Positions 18,197 through 28,676 of a stretch of 38,302 bases of DNA are shown piece by piece (positions within the stretch are counted from its first letter, which is position 1; every line of letters starts with the position of its first letter). The stretch is from Haloferacaceae archaeon. GTDB lineage: Archaea; Halobacteriota; Halobacteria; Halobacteriales; Haloferacaceae. The stretch is taken from contig JAQCMY010000087.1 of assembly GCA_028274865.1 (NCBI GenBank), positions 1 to 38,302 on the forward strand. Reading direction: 5' to 3'. The position numbers were made by a program, and so were the translations under genes. Under the pieces are notes generated by a model. That model was not told where the DNA came from, did no database searches, and was given only the letters and a program-made list of their open reading frames with translations.

Positions 18197-18735
18197 AAAA
18201 GTTTGAAACGGATGCGCTAGGTGTCGAAGGGAAGTTTCCAATCGCATTCGAGGGAGAGAAGTGCGCGTTGAAGTCGGTGCTCGCGGGCGCCGGCCGGTGG
18301 TCGCCGGCGGATGCCAGCGTCCCCGCGAGCCCGAGACAGCGGGTGTCAGCGTGGTGTCGGCTGGGACAGCGTGCCGGCCGGCGCGTTCGTGCTGCCGTGG
18401 CGGGCGGTTCGTCGCCGAGCCCAATCGTCCACGAGCCCCATTCCCCCTACCGTGGGCGACCGGGCGGCGCAGCGGGCGATGCGTGGGTCGTCGGTCCGTC
18501 CGACCACCCACTCGGAGCGACGGGAGCCTCCCCAAAAGAACGACCCCGGCGTCCACGGCACGTGTAGCCCGCCGTGGAATCGGACCCCCCTGTCGACCAG
18601 CACGCTCAAGCGGCGGGCTCGCGTGCGTCAGGACGACGAGATGCATCGAGTCGCACGGAATCGCACTGCCAGACCGACACGCGACCCCGACTCGCTGGCG
18701 AGGGCGCCCACCGCGGTCGTCCGGAGGTCACACCA

Positions 18736-21700
18736 GTGAGGGCGTTCGATGCGTCCGCAGTGGGAGACGTCGCGGGTATCGACCTCCCAGTCGACGACGA
18801 GGTGTGCGAGCTCGCGACGACGATAGACGCCGGCGTCTCGACGTCGAGCGCGGTCGGCGAGCGGTTCGAGGTCCTGCAAGCGGCGACAGAGCTCCGGGGG
18901 CGTGCGACGGAGGCACCGGCGAGCGTTCGAGCGGTCGCGCCGACGCTCGAACGCGCGCTCAGAGCGCCCGAGCGCGGCGGCGATGACGCGACCGTGATGG
19001 ACCTCTACGTGTCGGGGGTACGCGAGCGACGCCGCGAGATAGTGTCGGCCACGCTGGAGTCGATCGCTGGGCCCGCGGTCGTTCGCGGATACGATGCGAG
19101 CGGGTACTCGCTGCGCGAGTTGGTCGGTGCGCTGAGTGAGACGCTGGTGGCGACGACTACGCCCGTCATCCGCAAGCAGTGTCTGCGGACGCTCGCGGCG
19201 GTCGCTCGAGCGCAACCGGGCGTCGTCCGTTCGAGGCTGGACGCAGACGCGGTCCGGGTCGTCGTCGAGTGGCTGGACGCCAACGAGGACGCCATGCACT
19301 GGGAGGCAACCGCCGTTGCGGAAGTGCTCGCGACCGGCTTGCCACGCTATCCGTCGGTCTGGGACGATGCGCCCGTCCTTGCGGTGCTCGAGCAGCTCCT
19401 CGAGTACGAGGCGGCGACGCCACGGGCGTTCGGACACGTCCTTCGACTGGGTGCGCCAGCAAGCGTCGATGGCACATCGGGCGGTTCGACCGAGAGCCAG
19501 CCGTTCCCACTGCTTCGGCGTCCCGCCGCGGCCGGCTCGCTGGACGACGAGCGCGAGCGTCGCCAGCACCTCCGAGCGCTCGGTCGCTGCATCGGACTCG
19601 CCCCGGACCTGGTCCCGAATGCACCTGGAGCGCTCGTCGAGCGCGTCCGCATGGCGCCGCGAGCGGACCGCGCGGTGGCGGCGACCGCACTCGGCGAAGT
19701 CGTCGCTCACTCCCAGACAGACGAGAGGCGAGTGGAAGCGACACTGGTCGACGGGATTCGCGCGGCTGACGGCGACGCCAGGGACCGCCGCGTTCGGGTG
19801 CTGGGCGAGGTCGCCGTCGCGTGTGCCGACCGCCTCGAGTGGGTTCCGGACCGGTTCCGAGAGCGCGTTGCCGCGGCTCAGGTGCCCCCTCGGAGCGCGG
19901 TGCGAGCGGTCGGTGAGAGCGTGGTCGCTGCGAGCGACGGCGAGCGCGGTCTCGACGCGCTCCGTCGCCGCGTTCGGGCCGAGACCCGTCCAGCGGGAGA
20001 GCGCGAGGTGACCGCGCTCGGCGAGTGGGTCGCACACGTCCCAAGCGTGGTCGACGCGCCGGTCGAATCGCTTGCCTCGACCGTCCGGGAGGCGAGCGAG
20101 GACGAGCGCGTGGATGCGGCCGCGGTCCTCGGTTCGTACGCGGTCGTCGCGATCGACGGCATGCCCGTTCGCGAGGTCGTCGACGGTTCGGAGTCGGTCC
20201 GCGCAGCACGCGTTCGCGGCGAGCGCGCCCTCGCCGGAGGCGTCGCAGCCGTCGAGTTGGACGCGAAAACGAGGGCGCGCGTTCGCGATTTACGTGGCCG
20301 CCAGCGGCGGTATGCGACGCCAGCGCTCGGCGTGGCGACCGGGTCGGAAGCCGCTACTGGTGGATCGGTGACGAGCGCGCTCCGGGAGGCGGTGACAACG
20401 AGTTCGTTCGCCGACCGTCCGACTCGGCTCCGGCTCCTCGGCGAGTGGGTCGCCGCGACCCGAACCCCCAACGGAGGTGATGGCCGAGCGACCGGAGCCC
20501 TCGCGGAGCGCGTTCGTGAAACGACCGGGAGGGACCGCGAGCGCGCCGCTCGCGGCCTCGGCTTGGCGACGATGGAGTACGACAGTCACGAGAGCGGACC
20601 CAGCGGGGGTGTCGTTGCCGAGGTCCTCGTGAGACTGTCGGTCCAGGACGAGGGGGTTTCGGCGACTCGTCGGGCAGTCGAGCGTGCGACCGTCAACGAC
20701 ACGCAGGGTCCTGGCCCGCTTCCCTCGGGTGTGCCGGCAGCAGGCCGTGACTGGTCCGTCCTCGCCCTCGGGGAACTGGTCGCGGTCGCGCCGGGTTCGA
20801 CGCCGCCCGGAGCTGCGTCGCTCGCCGCGACCGTCGACTCCACGTCGGGGTGGGACCGCCAGAGCGCCGCTCGCGCACTCGGCGTCGCGGTCCTCGTCGA
20901 CGCGTACGGGCCCGCAGGCCTCGACACGTGGACGAGAAACGGACTCGCGACGCCCGTGAAGAACCGTGGTTCCCTGACGTACGTCCTCGGCGAGACCGCC
21001 GCCGTCCACCCCGAGCAGTTTCCGGGGGTTCCGGAGGCGTTCACCGCGAGCGTCCGCGATGCATCGGACGGCGAGCGGACGACGACGGCGCGCGCCCTCG
21101 GCGAGTACGTCTGCCAACCTTCACCGAACGAACCCGCGTCGCTCGACGCGCTCCGGGCGGCCGCAGCAGCCGCGTCGGGCGACAGGCGGGAGACGCTGAC
21201 CCGCGCCCTCGGCGAGACCCTCGTCGCGGTCCCGGAGGTGAACGCGGAGGTCCCGGCATCGCTCGTCGACGCCGTCGCGGACGCAGTCGACCAAGACCGG
21301 CGCGCGCTCGCACGCCTCCTCGGCGAACTCGCCGTCAACGACGACCCCAGCGACGTCCTCGACCGCATGGCCCCCACCAGCCAAGACGACCACGTCTTCG
21401 AGCGCGCACGCCGCAGCCGCATGACTCAAGCGCTCGCCACCGTGGACGCGGTCGACGTCGACGACATCCTCGACGCGCTCCCCGTGACCGATCCCTCGAC
21501 CGACGCACCCGCGGGGACCGCTGGCGCCCTCCAGAATGTCGACGCGCTCCTCGATGCTCCCGCGCCGATACGCGACCCGCTTATCGACGCGCTCACCACG
21601 ACCCTCGAACGCGACGAGACGGCCGCCCTGGAGGACCTCTATCGCCGAATCGACGCCTGGATGCGCGACACGACCGACGCGGACCCCACCGCCAGACTTC

Positions 21701-21756
21701 ACGCGATGGCCGCCCGCAGCACGCTCGACACCATCGCCGCCCGCACCGACCCGTAG
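18736..21756 (+). CDS. HEAT-repeat-like protein, RALGE subfamily (start uncertain; ORF opens at 18574)
   Basis: Repeats 'ATALGEVVAHS', 'VRVLGEVAVACADR', 'VTALGEWVAHVPS', 'RALGEYVCQPSPNEPASLDALRAAAAAASGDRRETLTRALGETLVAVPEV'. GTG at 18736 proposed because residues encoded by 18574-18735 look non-coding. Confidence 0.8.
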   Translation: MRAFDASAVGDVAGIDLPVDDEVCELATTIDAGVSTSSAVGERFEVLQAATELRGRATEAPASVRAVAPTLERALRAPERGGDDATVMDLYVSGVRERRREIVSATLESIAGPAVVRGYDASGYSLRELVGALSETLVATTTPVIRKQCLRTLAAVARAQPGVVRSRLDADAVRVVVEWLDANEDAMHWEATAVAEVLATGLPRYPSVWDDAPVLAVLEQLLEYEAATPRAFGHVLRLGAPASVDGTSGGSTESQPFPLLRRPAAAGSLDDERERRQHLRALGRCIGLAPDLVPNAPGALVERVRMAPRADRAVAATALGEVVAHSQTDERRVEATLVDGIRAADGDARDRRVRVLGEVAVACADRLEWVPDRFRERVAAAQVPPRSAVRAVGESVVAASDGERGLDALRRRVRAETRPAGEREVTALGEWVAHVPSVVDAPVESLASTVREASEDERVDAAAVLGSYAVVAIDGMPVREVVDGSESVRAARVRGERALAGGVAAVELDAKTRARVRDLRGRQRRYATPALGVATGSEAATGGSVTSALREAVTTSSFADRPTRLRLLGEWVAATRTPNGGDGRATGALAERVRETTGRDRERAARGLGLATMEYDSHESGPSGGVVAEVLVRLSVQDEGVSATRRAVERATVNDTQGPGPLPSGVPAAGRDWSVLALGELVAVAPGSTPPGAASLAATVDSTSGWDRQSAARALGVAVLVDAYGPAGLDTWTRNGLATPVKNRGSLTYVLGETAAVHPEQFPGVPEAFTASVRDASDGERTTTARALGEYVCQPSPNEPASLDALRAAAAAASGDRRETLTRALGETLVAVPEVNAEVPASLVDAVADAVDQDRRALARLLGELAVNDDPSDVLDRMAPTSQDDHVFERARRSRMTQALATVDAVDVDDILDALPVTDPSTDAPAGTAGALQNVDALLDAPAPIRDPLIDALTTTLERDETAALEDLYRRIDAWMRDTTDADPTARLHAMAARSTLDTIAARTDP

Positions 21757-21896
21757 CACGAACACGCCCCGGGTGCGAGCGAGGGTCGAGTCCTCGTGGG
21801 CCGCTACACTGATTGGGGCCCGGAGAGTCAAACCGACGGAAGGCTTCGGTCGCGGGCGCGCCTCGCCTTCCCGAGACCGAGGTCGCCTCCCCTCGT

Positions 21897-24665
21897 ATGT
21901 CCGACGCGAACGACCGGGCGGCGGACGTCCGTGATTCCGTCGCCGCGCTCGAGACGCGCCTGCGCGCCGACCCCGAGAGCGTCGTCTCCACCGTCATCGA
22001 GCGTCGCGAAGCCGTCGGCGAACTCCGCTCGCTCGTCCGGTCGACGGACGTCACCGTCCACGACCCGACGCCGCTCGCTCCCGAGCCCGTCGGGTCGCTC
22101 GTCGACGCGCTCGTCGGCGCGTTCGAGCACGCCCACGCCGTCCAGACCGGGTCGCGGGCGACCGCGCTGTTCAACGTCGCCACCCACGCACGGGACCTCC
22201 AGACCGACGTGCTGGCGACGCTTGCCAGCCTGCTCGACGCCTCGGCGCCCGCTGCGTGGCCGATGCCTCGCGTCGACGGCGAGTCCCAGCCCAAGGCCCT
22301 CGACGGCGAGGCCCGCGGGCGTCATCGAATCGAGGCGCTCGCGGCGGCGGGCGCGAGCGCCCTGTCAGCACCGCCGTCCCACGACGCCGTCAAGCCCGCC
22401 ATCTCACTGCTCGGGGTAGTGAGCGTCCTCGACCCAGCAGGCGTCGGTTCGAACGAGGACGTCGCCACAGTCGTCCCGACGCTCCTCGGCAGCTTCCGCG
22501 CGACTGACGCGACCGACGTCCGCCTCGCCATCCTCCGGACGCTCCGCACCGTCTGCGAGCACCACCAGCCCGGCATGCCCGCGCGAGATGGCCTCATAGA
22601 CGTGGTCGAGACCGCGCGAGCAACCGACGACCACGTCGTGCGCGCCGGCGGCCTCGCCGTCGCCACCGCGCTCAACGGACTGGCAAAGCCCGTCGCGGCC
22701 CAGTCGTCGACGCGGGAAACGACGGTCGACGACGACGACGTCGCTGCGCTCCTCGACGCGGTCGTCGCGGGCGTCGACGCCAGCGGGCCGCCGCTTCGGT
22801 ACCCGGCGCTCGTCGAAGCAATCGACAGCGCCGTCGTCACGGTCATCGACGACCGCATCTGCCAGCGCCTGGTCGACGTCGTCGCAGCGGACGAGGAGCT
22901 GGTCGACATCGGCGGCCCCGTCCCCATCCCCGTCGACTCGTTCGAGGAGCTCCGCGACCAGGCGGTCGCCGCCATCGACCACCTCGTCGACGCCGACTGC
23001 GTCCCGTCGTCGACGACCGTCGACGCTGCCGGAATCGTCGGCGCGCTCGCAGGCCGCGACCGCGGGCACGAGACGTACGCCCGAGCGCTCGCTCGACTGG
23101 CAGAGGCCGACCTCGTCGAACCCGACCCCCAGCGGCTCGCGGCCGCCGTCAAGTCAGTGACCGACGACACCCACCTCCGGCTCCTCTCGACGACCGCACT
23201 CCGCCGGCTCGTCGACGCCGATCTCGCGGCCAGACGCGACGTCATCCGGCTGCGGGACCGACTCGTCGATGCGATCGCGACCGAACGCAGTCACTGGGCT
23301 GCGGAGGCCCTCGGCGAACTCGCCGCCGACTTCCCGGCCGTCAACCTCCGCGCTCCGCTTCCGGTCGCGTCGCTCCTCGCCGACGTCCGCGCGGTGTCCG
23401 GATCGGAGTCCGTCCTCGCCGCGAAGACGCTCACGGTCCTCGTCAACGCGGGCGTCCTCACCGAGTCAGTCGACGTCTCGCTGCGGACGCTTCGACGCGC
23501 CGCTCGCGCACCCGAGATGGGGGACATTGGCGCCGTCCGGTCGCTACTCGAGACGCTCGCCGACGCGGGCCTCGCGCCCACGCTCCCCGACGCAGTCCGC
23601 AGGCAGTACGCGTTCCTCGTCGGCAAGGACCCCGGACTGACGCCCGATGACGGCCTCCGGGATATCGAAGCCCGAGCGAGCGAGGTCACCGGGACGGCCG
23701 AGGGCCTCGAGGAGGTGGCGAATGCGGCCGCGGCGGTCGTTCCCCGGGCGAGTGCCGACGCGTGCCGGCACGCTGCCGCTATCGTCGTCGCGTGTATGCC
23801 CCCGGCGGCAGACGGCGTCGACCTTTCGGGCGTCGTCGAGTCACTCGCCGCCGCAGTCCCGACACAGGGGCCGAGCGCTCGCAATCATCACTACGAACTC
23901 CTCGTCGACCTCCTCCACGCTGGGGGCAGCGGCGAAGACGCGATTCCGGTGTCGGCGGTCGTGCGGGACGTGCGCGGCCGGCCCATCGCAGACGATACCG
24001 CCGTCGACCTGCTCGCCGTCCTCGTCGCTCGGGAGGCGAGCGGCGTGTCGACGTCGCGCCTGGAGTCGACGCTCTGGTTCGCACTGGACGAAGTGACCGG
24101 TGGCGCCGAGCACGCCGTCGACGCGCTCGTCGACCTCACCACGCAGGACGCGCTGCCCTCGGAGCGCGTCGCGAAGGGGTTCACCGCAGCCGTTCGAGCG
24201 GACGACCGAGGGCCCGCGAGCGGTATCGTTCGCCATCGAGCACTCGCCGGGCTGCACGCCCTGGCGTCAGCGAGCGCGCTCTCGACGGCGCCGCCGGCGT
24301 TGCGGTCGACGCTCGTCGCCACGTTCCTCAAGCACGGCCGCGACTCCGTTGCCGTCGTCCTGGAGACCCTGGTCGAGTCGAACGCCTTCCCACCGGCCGA
24401 CCTCGCCGACCGACTCACACGCCGCGCGCCCGCGACGCCGACGTCGAGCGTGCCGTCCTGGCTCGACTCACCGACGCCCGGGACGCTCGCCCTCCTCGAG
24501 ACGGGGACCGCGCGTGACCCGGACGCCTTCCAGCGGTACGCGCCGGCACTCCGACGGCTCCTCCGCGGTGACGCGCTCGCCGCCTCCGAGCGGGTCACCG
24601 TCATCCGGGTCCTGCACCGACTCACCGTGACCGCCAGCAACCCACGAACTGCAACCCCATTATAA
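21897..24665 (+). CDS. HEAT-repeat-like protein (about 922 aa)
   Basis: ATG at 21897 (MSDANDRAADVRDSVAALETRL...); alpha-helical repeats across the ORF. Confidence 0.82.
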   Translation: MSDANDRAADVRDSVAALETRLRADPESVVSTVIERREAVGELRSLVRSTDVTVHDPTPLAPEPVGSLVDALVGAFEHAHAVQTGSRATALFNVATHARDLQTDVLATLASLLDASAPAAWPMPRVDGESQPKALDGEARGRHRIEALAAAGASALSAPPSHDAVKPAISLLGVVSVLDPAGVGSNEDVATVVPTLLGSFRATDATDVRLAILRTLRTVCEHHQPGMPARDGLIDVVETARATDDHVVRAGGLAVATALNGLAKPVAAQSSTRETTVDDDDVAALLDAVVAGVDASGPPLRYPALVEAIDSAVVTVIDDRICQRLVDVVAADEELVDIGGPVPIPVDSFEELRDQAVAAIDHLVDADCVPSSTTVDAAGIVGALAGRDRGHETYARALARLAEADLVEPDPQRLAAAVKSVTDDTHLRLLSTTALRRLVDADLAARRDVIRLRDRLVDAIATERSHWAAEALGELAADFPAVNLRAPLPVASLLADVRAVSGSESVLAAKTLTVLVNAGVLTESVDVSLRTLRRAARAPEMGDIGAVRSLLETLADAGLAPTLPDAVRRQYAFLVGKDPGLTPDDGLRDIEARASEVTGTAEGLEEVANAAAAVVPRASADACRHAAAIVVACMPPAADGVDLSGVVESLAAAVPTQGPSARNHHYELLVDLLHAGGSGEDAIPVSAVVRDVRGRPIADDTAVDLLAVLVAREASGVSTSRLESTLWFALDEVTGGAEHAVDALVDLTTQDALPSERVAKGFTAAVRADDRGPASGIVRHRALAGLHALASASALSTAPPALRSTLVATFLKHGRDSVAVVLETLVESNAFPPADLADRLTRRAPATPTSSVPSWLDSPTPGTLALLETGTARDPDAFQRYAPALRRLLRGDALAASERVTVIRVLHRLTVTASNPRTATPL

Positions 24666-24667
24666 AA
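24660..24667 (+). promoter_or_regulatory. TATA-like box (TTATAAAA) upstream of the 24728 gene
   Basis: TTATAAAA in GC-rich surroundings, about 61-68 nt before the ATG; it overlaps the stop codon of the upstream gene. Confidence 0.45.
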
Positions 24668-24727
24668 CGGGAGTTCAGAGCGGTGGGCAACGACCAATCG
24701 GTGATGGTGGCACCACATGGTTGATGT

Positions 24728-25240
24728 ATGGCAGCAAGCCAGGATGCGGACGGCGAGGACAGCACCGACATCGAGAACGCGGCGGACGCCAACGACGGCG
24801 AGGACAGCGGATTCGACGTCAAGGCGCTGCTGGACGCGCAGTTCGAGGCCATCGAGGAGGACGGCGAGCAGATCGCGGAGCTCGTGAAGGCAGCGCACTT
24901 CCGCCTCGGCGTCGACGGCGACACCAGCGAGGAGGTCCAGGGCGCGCTCCGCGGGCTCATGCAGGAGATCATGAGCGAGCACGAGGACGTGTCGACCGCG
25001 GAGGTCGTGGACGCGATGTGGTCCGAGCTCCTGTACATTAGCAGCAAGCTCCAGGAGGACCCCGACGAGAACGAGGCCGCCGACGCGGACGGCGAGGCCG
25101 ACGGCAGCGCCGACGCGGACGGTGAGGGCGACGGCGACGAGCAGACGAGTCTCGACGACATCGCGGCGATGGCCACCGGCAAGGACGACGACGGCGACGT
25201 CAGCGAGTCCGGCGCCAGCCACGACCCCGCGTTCCAGTAG
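24728..25240 (+). CDS. Small acidic protein (170 aa), unknown function
   Basis: ATG at 24728. Ordered-looking helical core (FDVKALLDAQFEAIEEDGEQIAELVKAAHFRLG...VDAMWSELLYISSKLQE) flanked by Asp/Glu-rich low-complexity ends. Confidence 0.8.
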   Translation: MAASQDADGEDSTDIENAADANDGEDSGFDVKALLDAQFEAIEEDGEQIAELVKAAHFRLGVDGDTSEEVQGALRGLMQEIMSEHEDVSTAEVVDAMWSELLYISSKLQEDPDENEAADADGEADGSADADGEGDGDEQTSLDDIAAMATGKDDDGDVSESGASHDPAFQ

Positions 25241-25262
25241 CGAGGGTCGGGCCGGCAATCGT

Positions 25263-28200
25263 TTACTCCTCGTTCTGCGCGACCGCGGTCGTCGGGAGCG
25301 ACGCGAGTGCGTCGACCGCGGTGACGAGCGTATCTGGAGGGTGTTCGCTGGACGATGCGAGCGCGTCCCGGATATCCGCGCGGACCGCAGCGGTCGAGGT
25401 CGCGTCCCCCGGATCGCTCGCGAGAGCGAGTGCCCGAAGGAGCGTCGCGTCGAGCGCGCCCGCGTCGTCCCGGAGGCGCGTGCAGCGGCCATGGCCCTCG
25501 GTGGGGGCGCTGCTGATGGTGAGTGCCTGGACGAGCGCTCGGGCCGGCAGGACGTCGGCTTCGGCGGCGTCGGCGACGATGCGCGCGACGGCCGACGCGG
25601 AGTGATCGTTCGGCGGCGCTTCGATTCCCTCAAGCAGTGCCTCGGCGAGCGCTTGCGGGTCTGGAACGGCGACGGCGACGCCGAGACCCCAAGCCGCCAG
25701 CTCTCGGTCGTGGCCGCTCCCGGGCCGCACCCGGTCGGCGAGTGTCGGTATCGCGAGCGCGTCGTCGACGGCGTTCGTCACGGCGGCGGTCCCGAGTGCG
25801 CGGGCCGCGAGCCTCCCGTCGGACGCGCCACCCGACCGGACTGCGTCCCGTAGTCGAGACTCGAGCCGAGGTTTGACGCCTTCGTCGCCACTCGTGGCAG
25901 CGACGGCGTAGCCAAGCGCTTCCGTGGCCAGCGGACCGTGCGAGTCCTCACCCTGTCTCACGGGGTCGGCGAGCGCGGCCGCCAGGTCGGCACTGGCGTC
26001 CGGCGTGGTGGGGTTCGGGTCCGTGCGCGCGGCGCGCTCGCCGAGGGCACGTGCCGTCAGCCTTCGTTCCAGACCGTCGCTCGCTTGGATGCGTTCGACG
26101 AGTGCCGTCGTCCGCTCGGGTTCGGTTCTCGCGTCGAGTTCGCCTCGGAGGTCGGCAACGACGAGGGCTGCGGCGGCGCGTTCGGCGTCCGGCCGCCCCG
26201 CGACGCCGTCGACCAGCGACGGCGAGACCGGTGGGTTCGGGTGGGCTTCGAGAGCCGCGAGCGTCTCGCCGAGGGCGCGTCCGGCGCGGACCCTGTCCAT
26301 GCCAGTCGCGTTGGTGATGCGAGCGCAGAGGCCGTCGACGACGGGGACCGGTGGGTCGTCTCGGGTGGCGAGTACGGCTTCGCCGATGGCGCGAACGCAC
26401 CATGTTCGACGCGCTCCCCGCCTGTCTCGGGCGTGCTCGCGCAGCCACGCTGGGGGCTGCGCGTCCGACGGCGTCTCGGCCGCGTCGAGGATGAATTCCC
26501 CGAGTGCCCTGACGCAGCGTGCTCGGTCGAGACCGGTGCTCGCGGCCGCCCGTGCGTCGAGGGCGTCCACGCCGCTTGCGGTATCGTCGCAGGCGAGCGC
26601 CTCGCCAAGGGCGCGCGTGAGTCGGCGTCGGCGCGACCCGGACGCCTCGGCCGCGCGCGCTCGGAGCGCCACCAGTTCCGGGGTGCCCGGGGCGGAGCCA
26701 GTGGTGGAGTCCCCGAGCGCGTCGGCCGGTATCACTACTTCAGCGAGCGACCGGGCCGTGCGGTCGCGGTCCGCCCCGGTCTCGCGGCGCACCCGGGTCG
26801 CGAGCGCGTCGATGACCGGCTGGCCGGCCGGTGGCGTGCCGGCGAGGAGTGCCTCGCCGAGCACCCGCGCGGCGCGACACCTGGTCTCGTCGCCGCCGGC
26901 GCGGGCGCGCTCGACCAGCGTGTCCCGCGCCGTCTCGCCGTCCGTCGGGAGGTCCGCGGCGGCGACCCCGAGCGCTCGACACACCGCGTCCCGTTCGGAC
27001 TCGGGGACGTCACCGAGGGCGTCCGATATCGCAGGCAGCGAGTCCGCGGCTGCGTCCGTTCGCGCGAACAACGCACCGAGCGCGCGGTCCAATTCCCCCG
27101 CTGGATCGTCGCCAGCGGGCGTCTCGGAACGCGACTCGTCGCTGCGTCCGTCCGCGTCGGCGATTCCGTCCGCGTCCTCGGTTCCGTCCGCATCCCCGAT
27201 TCCGTCCGCGTCGACGACCGCATAGAGGGCGCGGGCGGCGCGGTCGCGTGGCGTGCTACTCGTCGTGTCCCGGACGCGCCGCCCGAGTGCGGCGGTGAGC
27301 GACCGCTCGGTCGTCTCGTACTCGGTGGCTATCGCCTCGCCGAGAACCTGCGTCGTGTGGTCGCGGTCCGCGCCCGTGGCGCGCTCGATTCGGTCGACCA
27401 GGCGTCTTGGGACAGGTGCGTCGATGCGATCGGGTGCGACCACGGCGGTGGCGCCGAGCGCTTGCGCGGACTGCACGTACTCGACGCCCGAGGTGTGGGC
27501 GACCCGGTCGGCGAGCGATTCGACGCCGAGCGTCGGCGATAGCGATGCAGCGAGTGCCTCGCCGAGCGCTCTCCCAGCACGCTCGCGTTCGCTGTCGTCC
27601 GACCCGCGGACGCGAGCCACCAGTTCGAGCGGGAGTTCAGCTGATGGTTCCTCGGCGTCGGCGCCCTCGTTCGCGTGCCCGAGGGCCGTCGCGACGTCAC
27701 CGTGGCCAACGACTGCAGCGGCTTCACCGAGGGCTCGCGCGAACCGGTCGCGTTCGGTTCCGACGCTGTCCTGGACCATCGCTGCGAACTCCTCGAGCGA
27801 ATCCATCCGCGCGTTCAGGCCGTCCGCGTGTCCCTCGCTCCCGTCCGAATCCGCCCGTCGAACGAGGGTCCGTGTGGCCGCGAGTTCGGAGGTGACGTAT
27901 CCAGTCGTGCGAACGGACTCCGCCGGTATCGGGGCGGAGGCGTCGAGGCGGCCGCGAACGCGATTCACGCGTTCCGCGTTCGGGTCGTGTGCGATGACCG
28001 CCAGTGCGAGCGAGAGCGTTGCGGTCGTCGGTTCCGGCGGTGTCGGTGCCACGAAGTCGTCGAGGAGCGTCCGGACGGCGTCGTCGAGAGCGTGTGCGTC
28101 AGCGAGCCCCTCGACGACGACCTCCGGGCGCGCCATCGCCACGCCAGCGAGCGCCTCGACGACGGTGACGTGGTGTCGCTCAGCGCGCGCATCGCGAAGC

Positions 28201-28676
28201 ACGGAGGAGAGCGTCTCGACGACGACCTCCAGCGACCGACCGGCAGCCTCGTAGGCCGTCGCGAGTCCGGGGCCACTCATCGCGACGACCGCATCCAGTG
28301 CGGTGGCGAGCGTCCGCTCGGCGACGTCACCGAGCAGCAGCGACTCGACCGTCGCCCCCTCGCGGTCCAGCACCTCGCGAACGACCGCCAGGACGCACGG
28401 CGCCAACCGACGCGCCGCCGGCGGCGCCTCGGTCGCGAGGTCGCACACCCGCTCGCACGCCTCGTACGTCTCGACGGCACCCCTGAACCCGACTGCCGAC
28501 CGCGAGCGCAGCCCCCCGCTAGAGAGTCGCGCTGCGAGTTCGTCGACGGCAGCGGTCGACCCCGAGTCCTCGTCGCCATCGGACGAGTCGCTCGTGCCTG
28601 GTTCGTCGCGACTCGCCGGTGGGTCGACGCACGCGGGCCGGTCGCTCCAATCGAGCGGGTCACTGGAGTGCGTCAT
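25263..28676 (-). CDS. HEAT-repeat-like protein, RALGE subfamily (1137 aa)
   Basis: Roughly 16 copies of a '(R)ALGE(A)' helix motif (RALGEAAAVV, RALGEALAAS, RVLGEALLAG, RALGEALACD, RALGEFILDA, RAIGEAVLAT, RALGETLAAL...), often preceded by 'xxGxDRxRxA'. Confidence 0.88.
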   Translation of the reverse strand: MTHSSDPLDWSDRPACVDPPASRDEPGTSDSSDGDEDSGSTAAVDELAARLSSGGLRSRSAVGFRGAVETYEACERVCDLATEAPPAARRLAPCVLAVVREVLDREGATVESLLLGDVAERTLATALDAVVAMSGPGLATAYEAAGRSLEVVVETLSSVLRDARAERHHVTVVEALAGVAMARPEVVVEGLADAHALDDAVRTLLDDFVAPTPPEPTTATLSLALAVIAHDPNAERVNRVRGRLDASAPIPAESVRTTGYVTSELAATRTLVRRADSDGSEGHADGLNARMDSLEEFAAMVQDSVGTERDRFARALGEAAAVVGHGDVATALGHANEGADAEEPSAELPLELVARVRGSDDSERERAGRALGEALAASLSPTLGVESLADRVAHTSGVEYVQSAQALGATAVVAPDRIDAPVPRRLVDRIERATGADRDHTTQVLGEAIATEYETTERSLTAALGRRVRDTTSSTPRDRAARALYAVVDADGIGDADGTEDADGIADADGRSDESRSETPAGDDPAGELDRALGALFARTDAAADSLPAISDALGDVPESERDAVCRALGVAAADLPTDGETARDTLVERARAGGDETRCRAARVLGEALLAGTPPAGQPVIDALATRVRRETGADRDRTARSLAEVVIPADALGDSTTGSAPGTPELVALRARAAEASGSRRRRLTRALGEALACDDTASGVDALDARAAASTGLDRARCVRALGEFILDAAETPSDAQPPAWLREHARDRRGARRTWCVRAIGEAVLATRDDPPVPVVDGLCARITNATGMDRVRAGRALGETLAALEAHPNPPVSPSLVDGVAGRPDAERAAAALVVADLRGELDARTEPERTTALVERIQASDGLERRLTARALGERAARTDPNPTTPDASADLAAALADPVRQGEDSHGPLATEALGYAVAATSGDEGVKPRLESRLRDAVRSGGASDGRLAARALGTAAVTNAVDDALAIPTLADRVRPGSGHDRELAAWGLGVAVAVPDPQALAEALLEGIEAPPNDHSASAVARIVADAAEADVLPARALVQALTISSAPTEGHGRCTRLRDDAGALDATLLRALALASDPGDATSTAAVRADIRDALASSSEHPPDTLVTAVDALASLPTTAVAQNEE
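27150..27221 (-). repeat. Four degenerate 18-bp tandem repeats encoding DADGI-like linker
   Basis: Units 27150-27167, 27168-27185, 27186-27203 and 27204-27221; translates to VDADGIGDADGTEDADGIADADG. Confidence 0.85.

Noticed and set aside
23891-25633. 580-aa - strand ORF spanning the 24728 gene
   Set aside because: Ser/Arg-rich composition and antisense to two better-supported genes.
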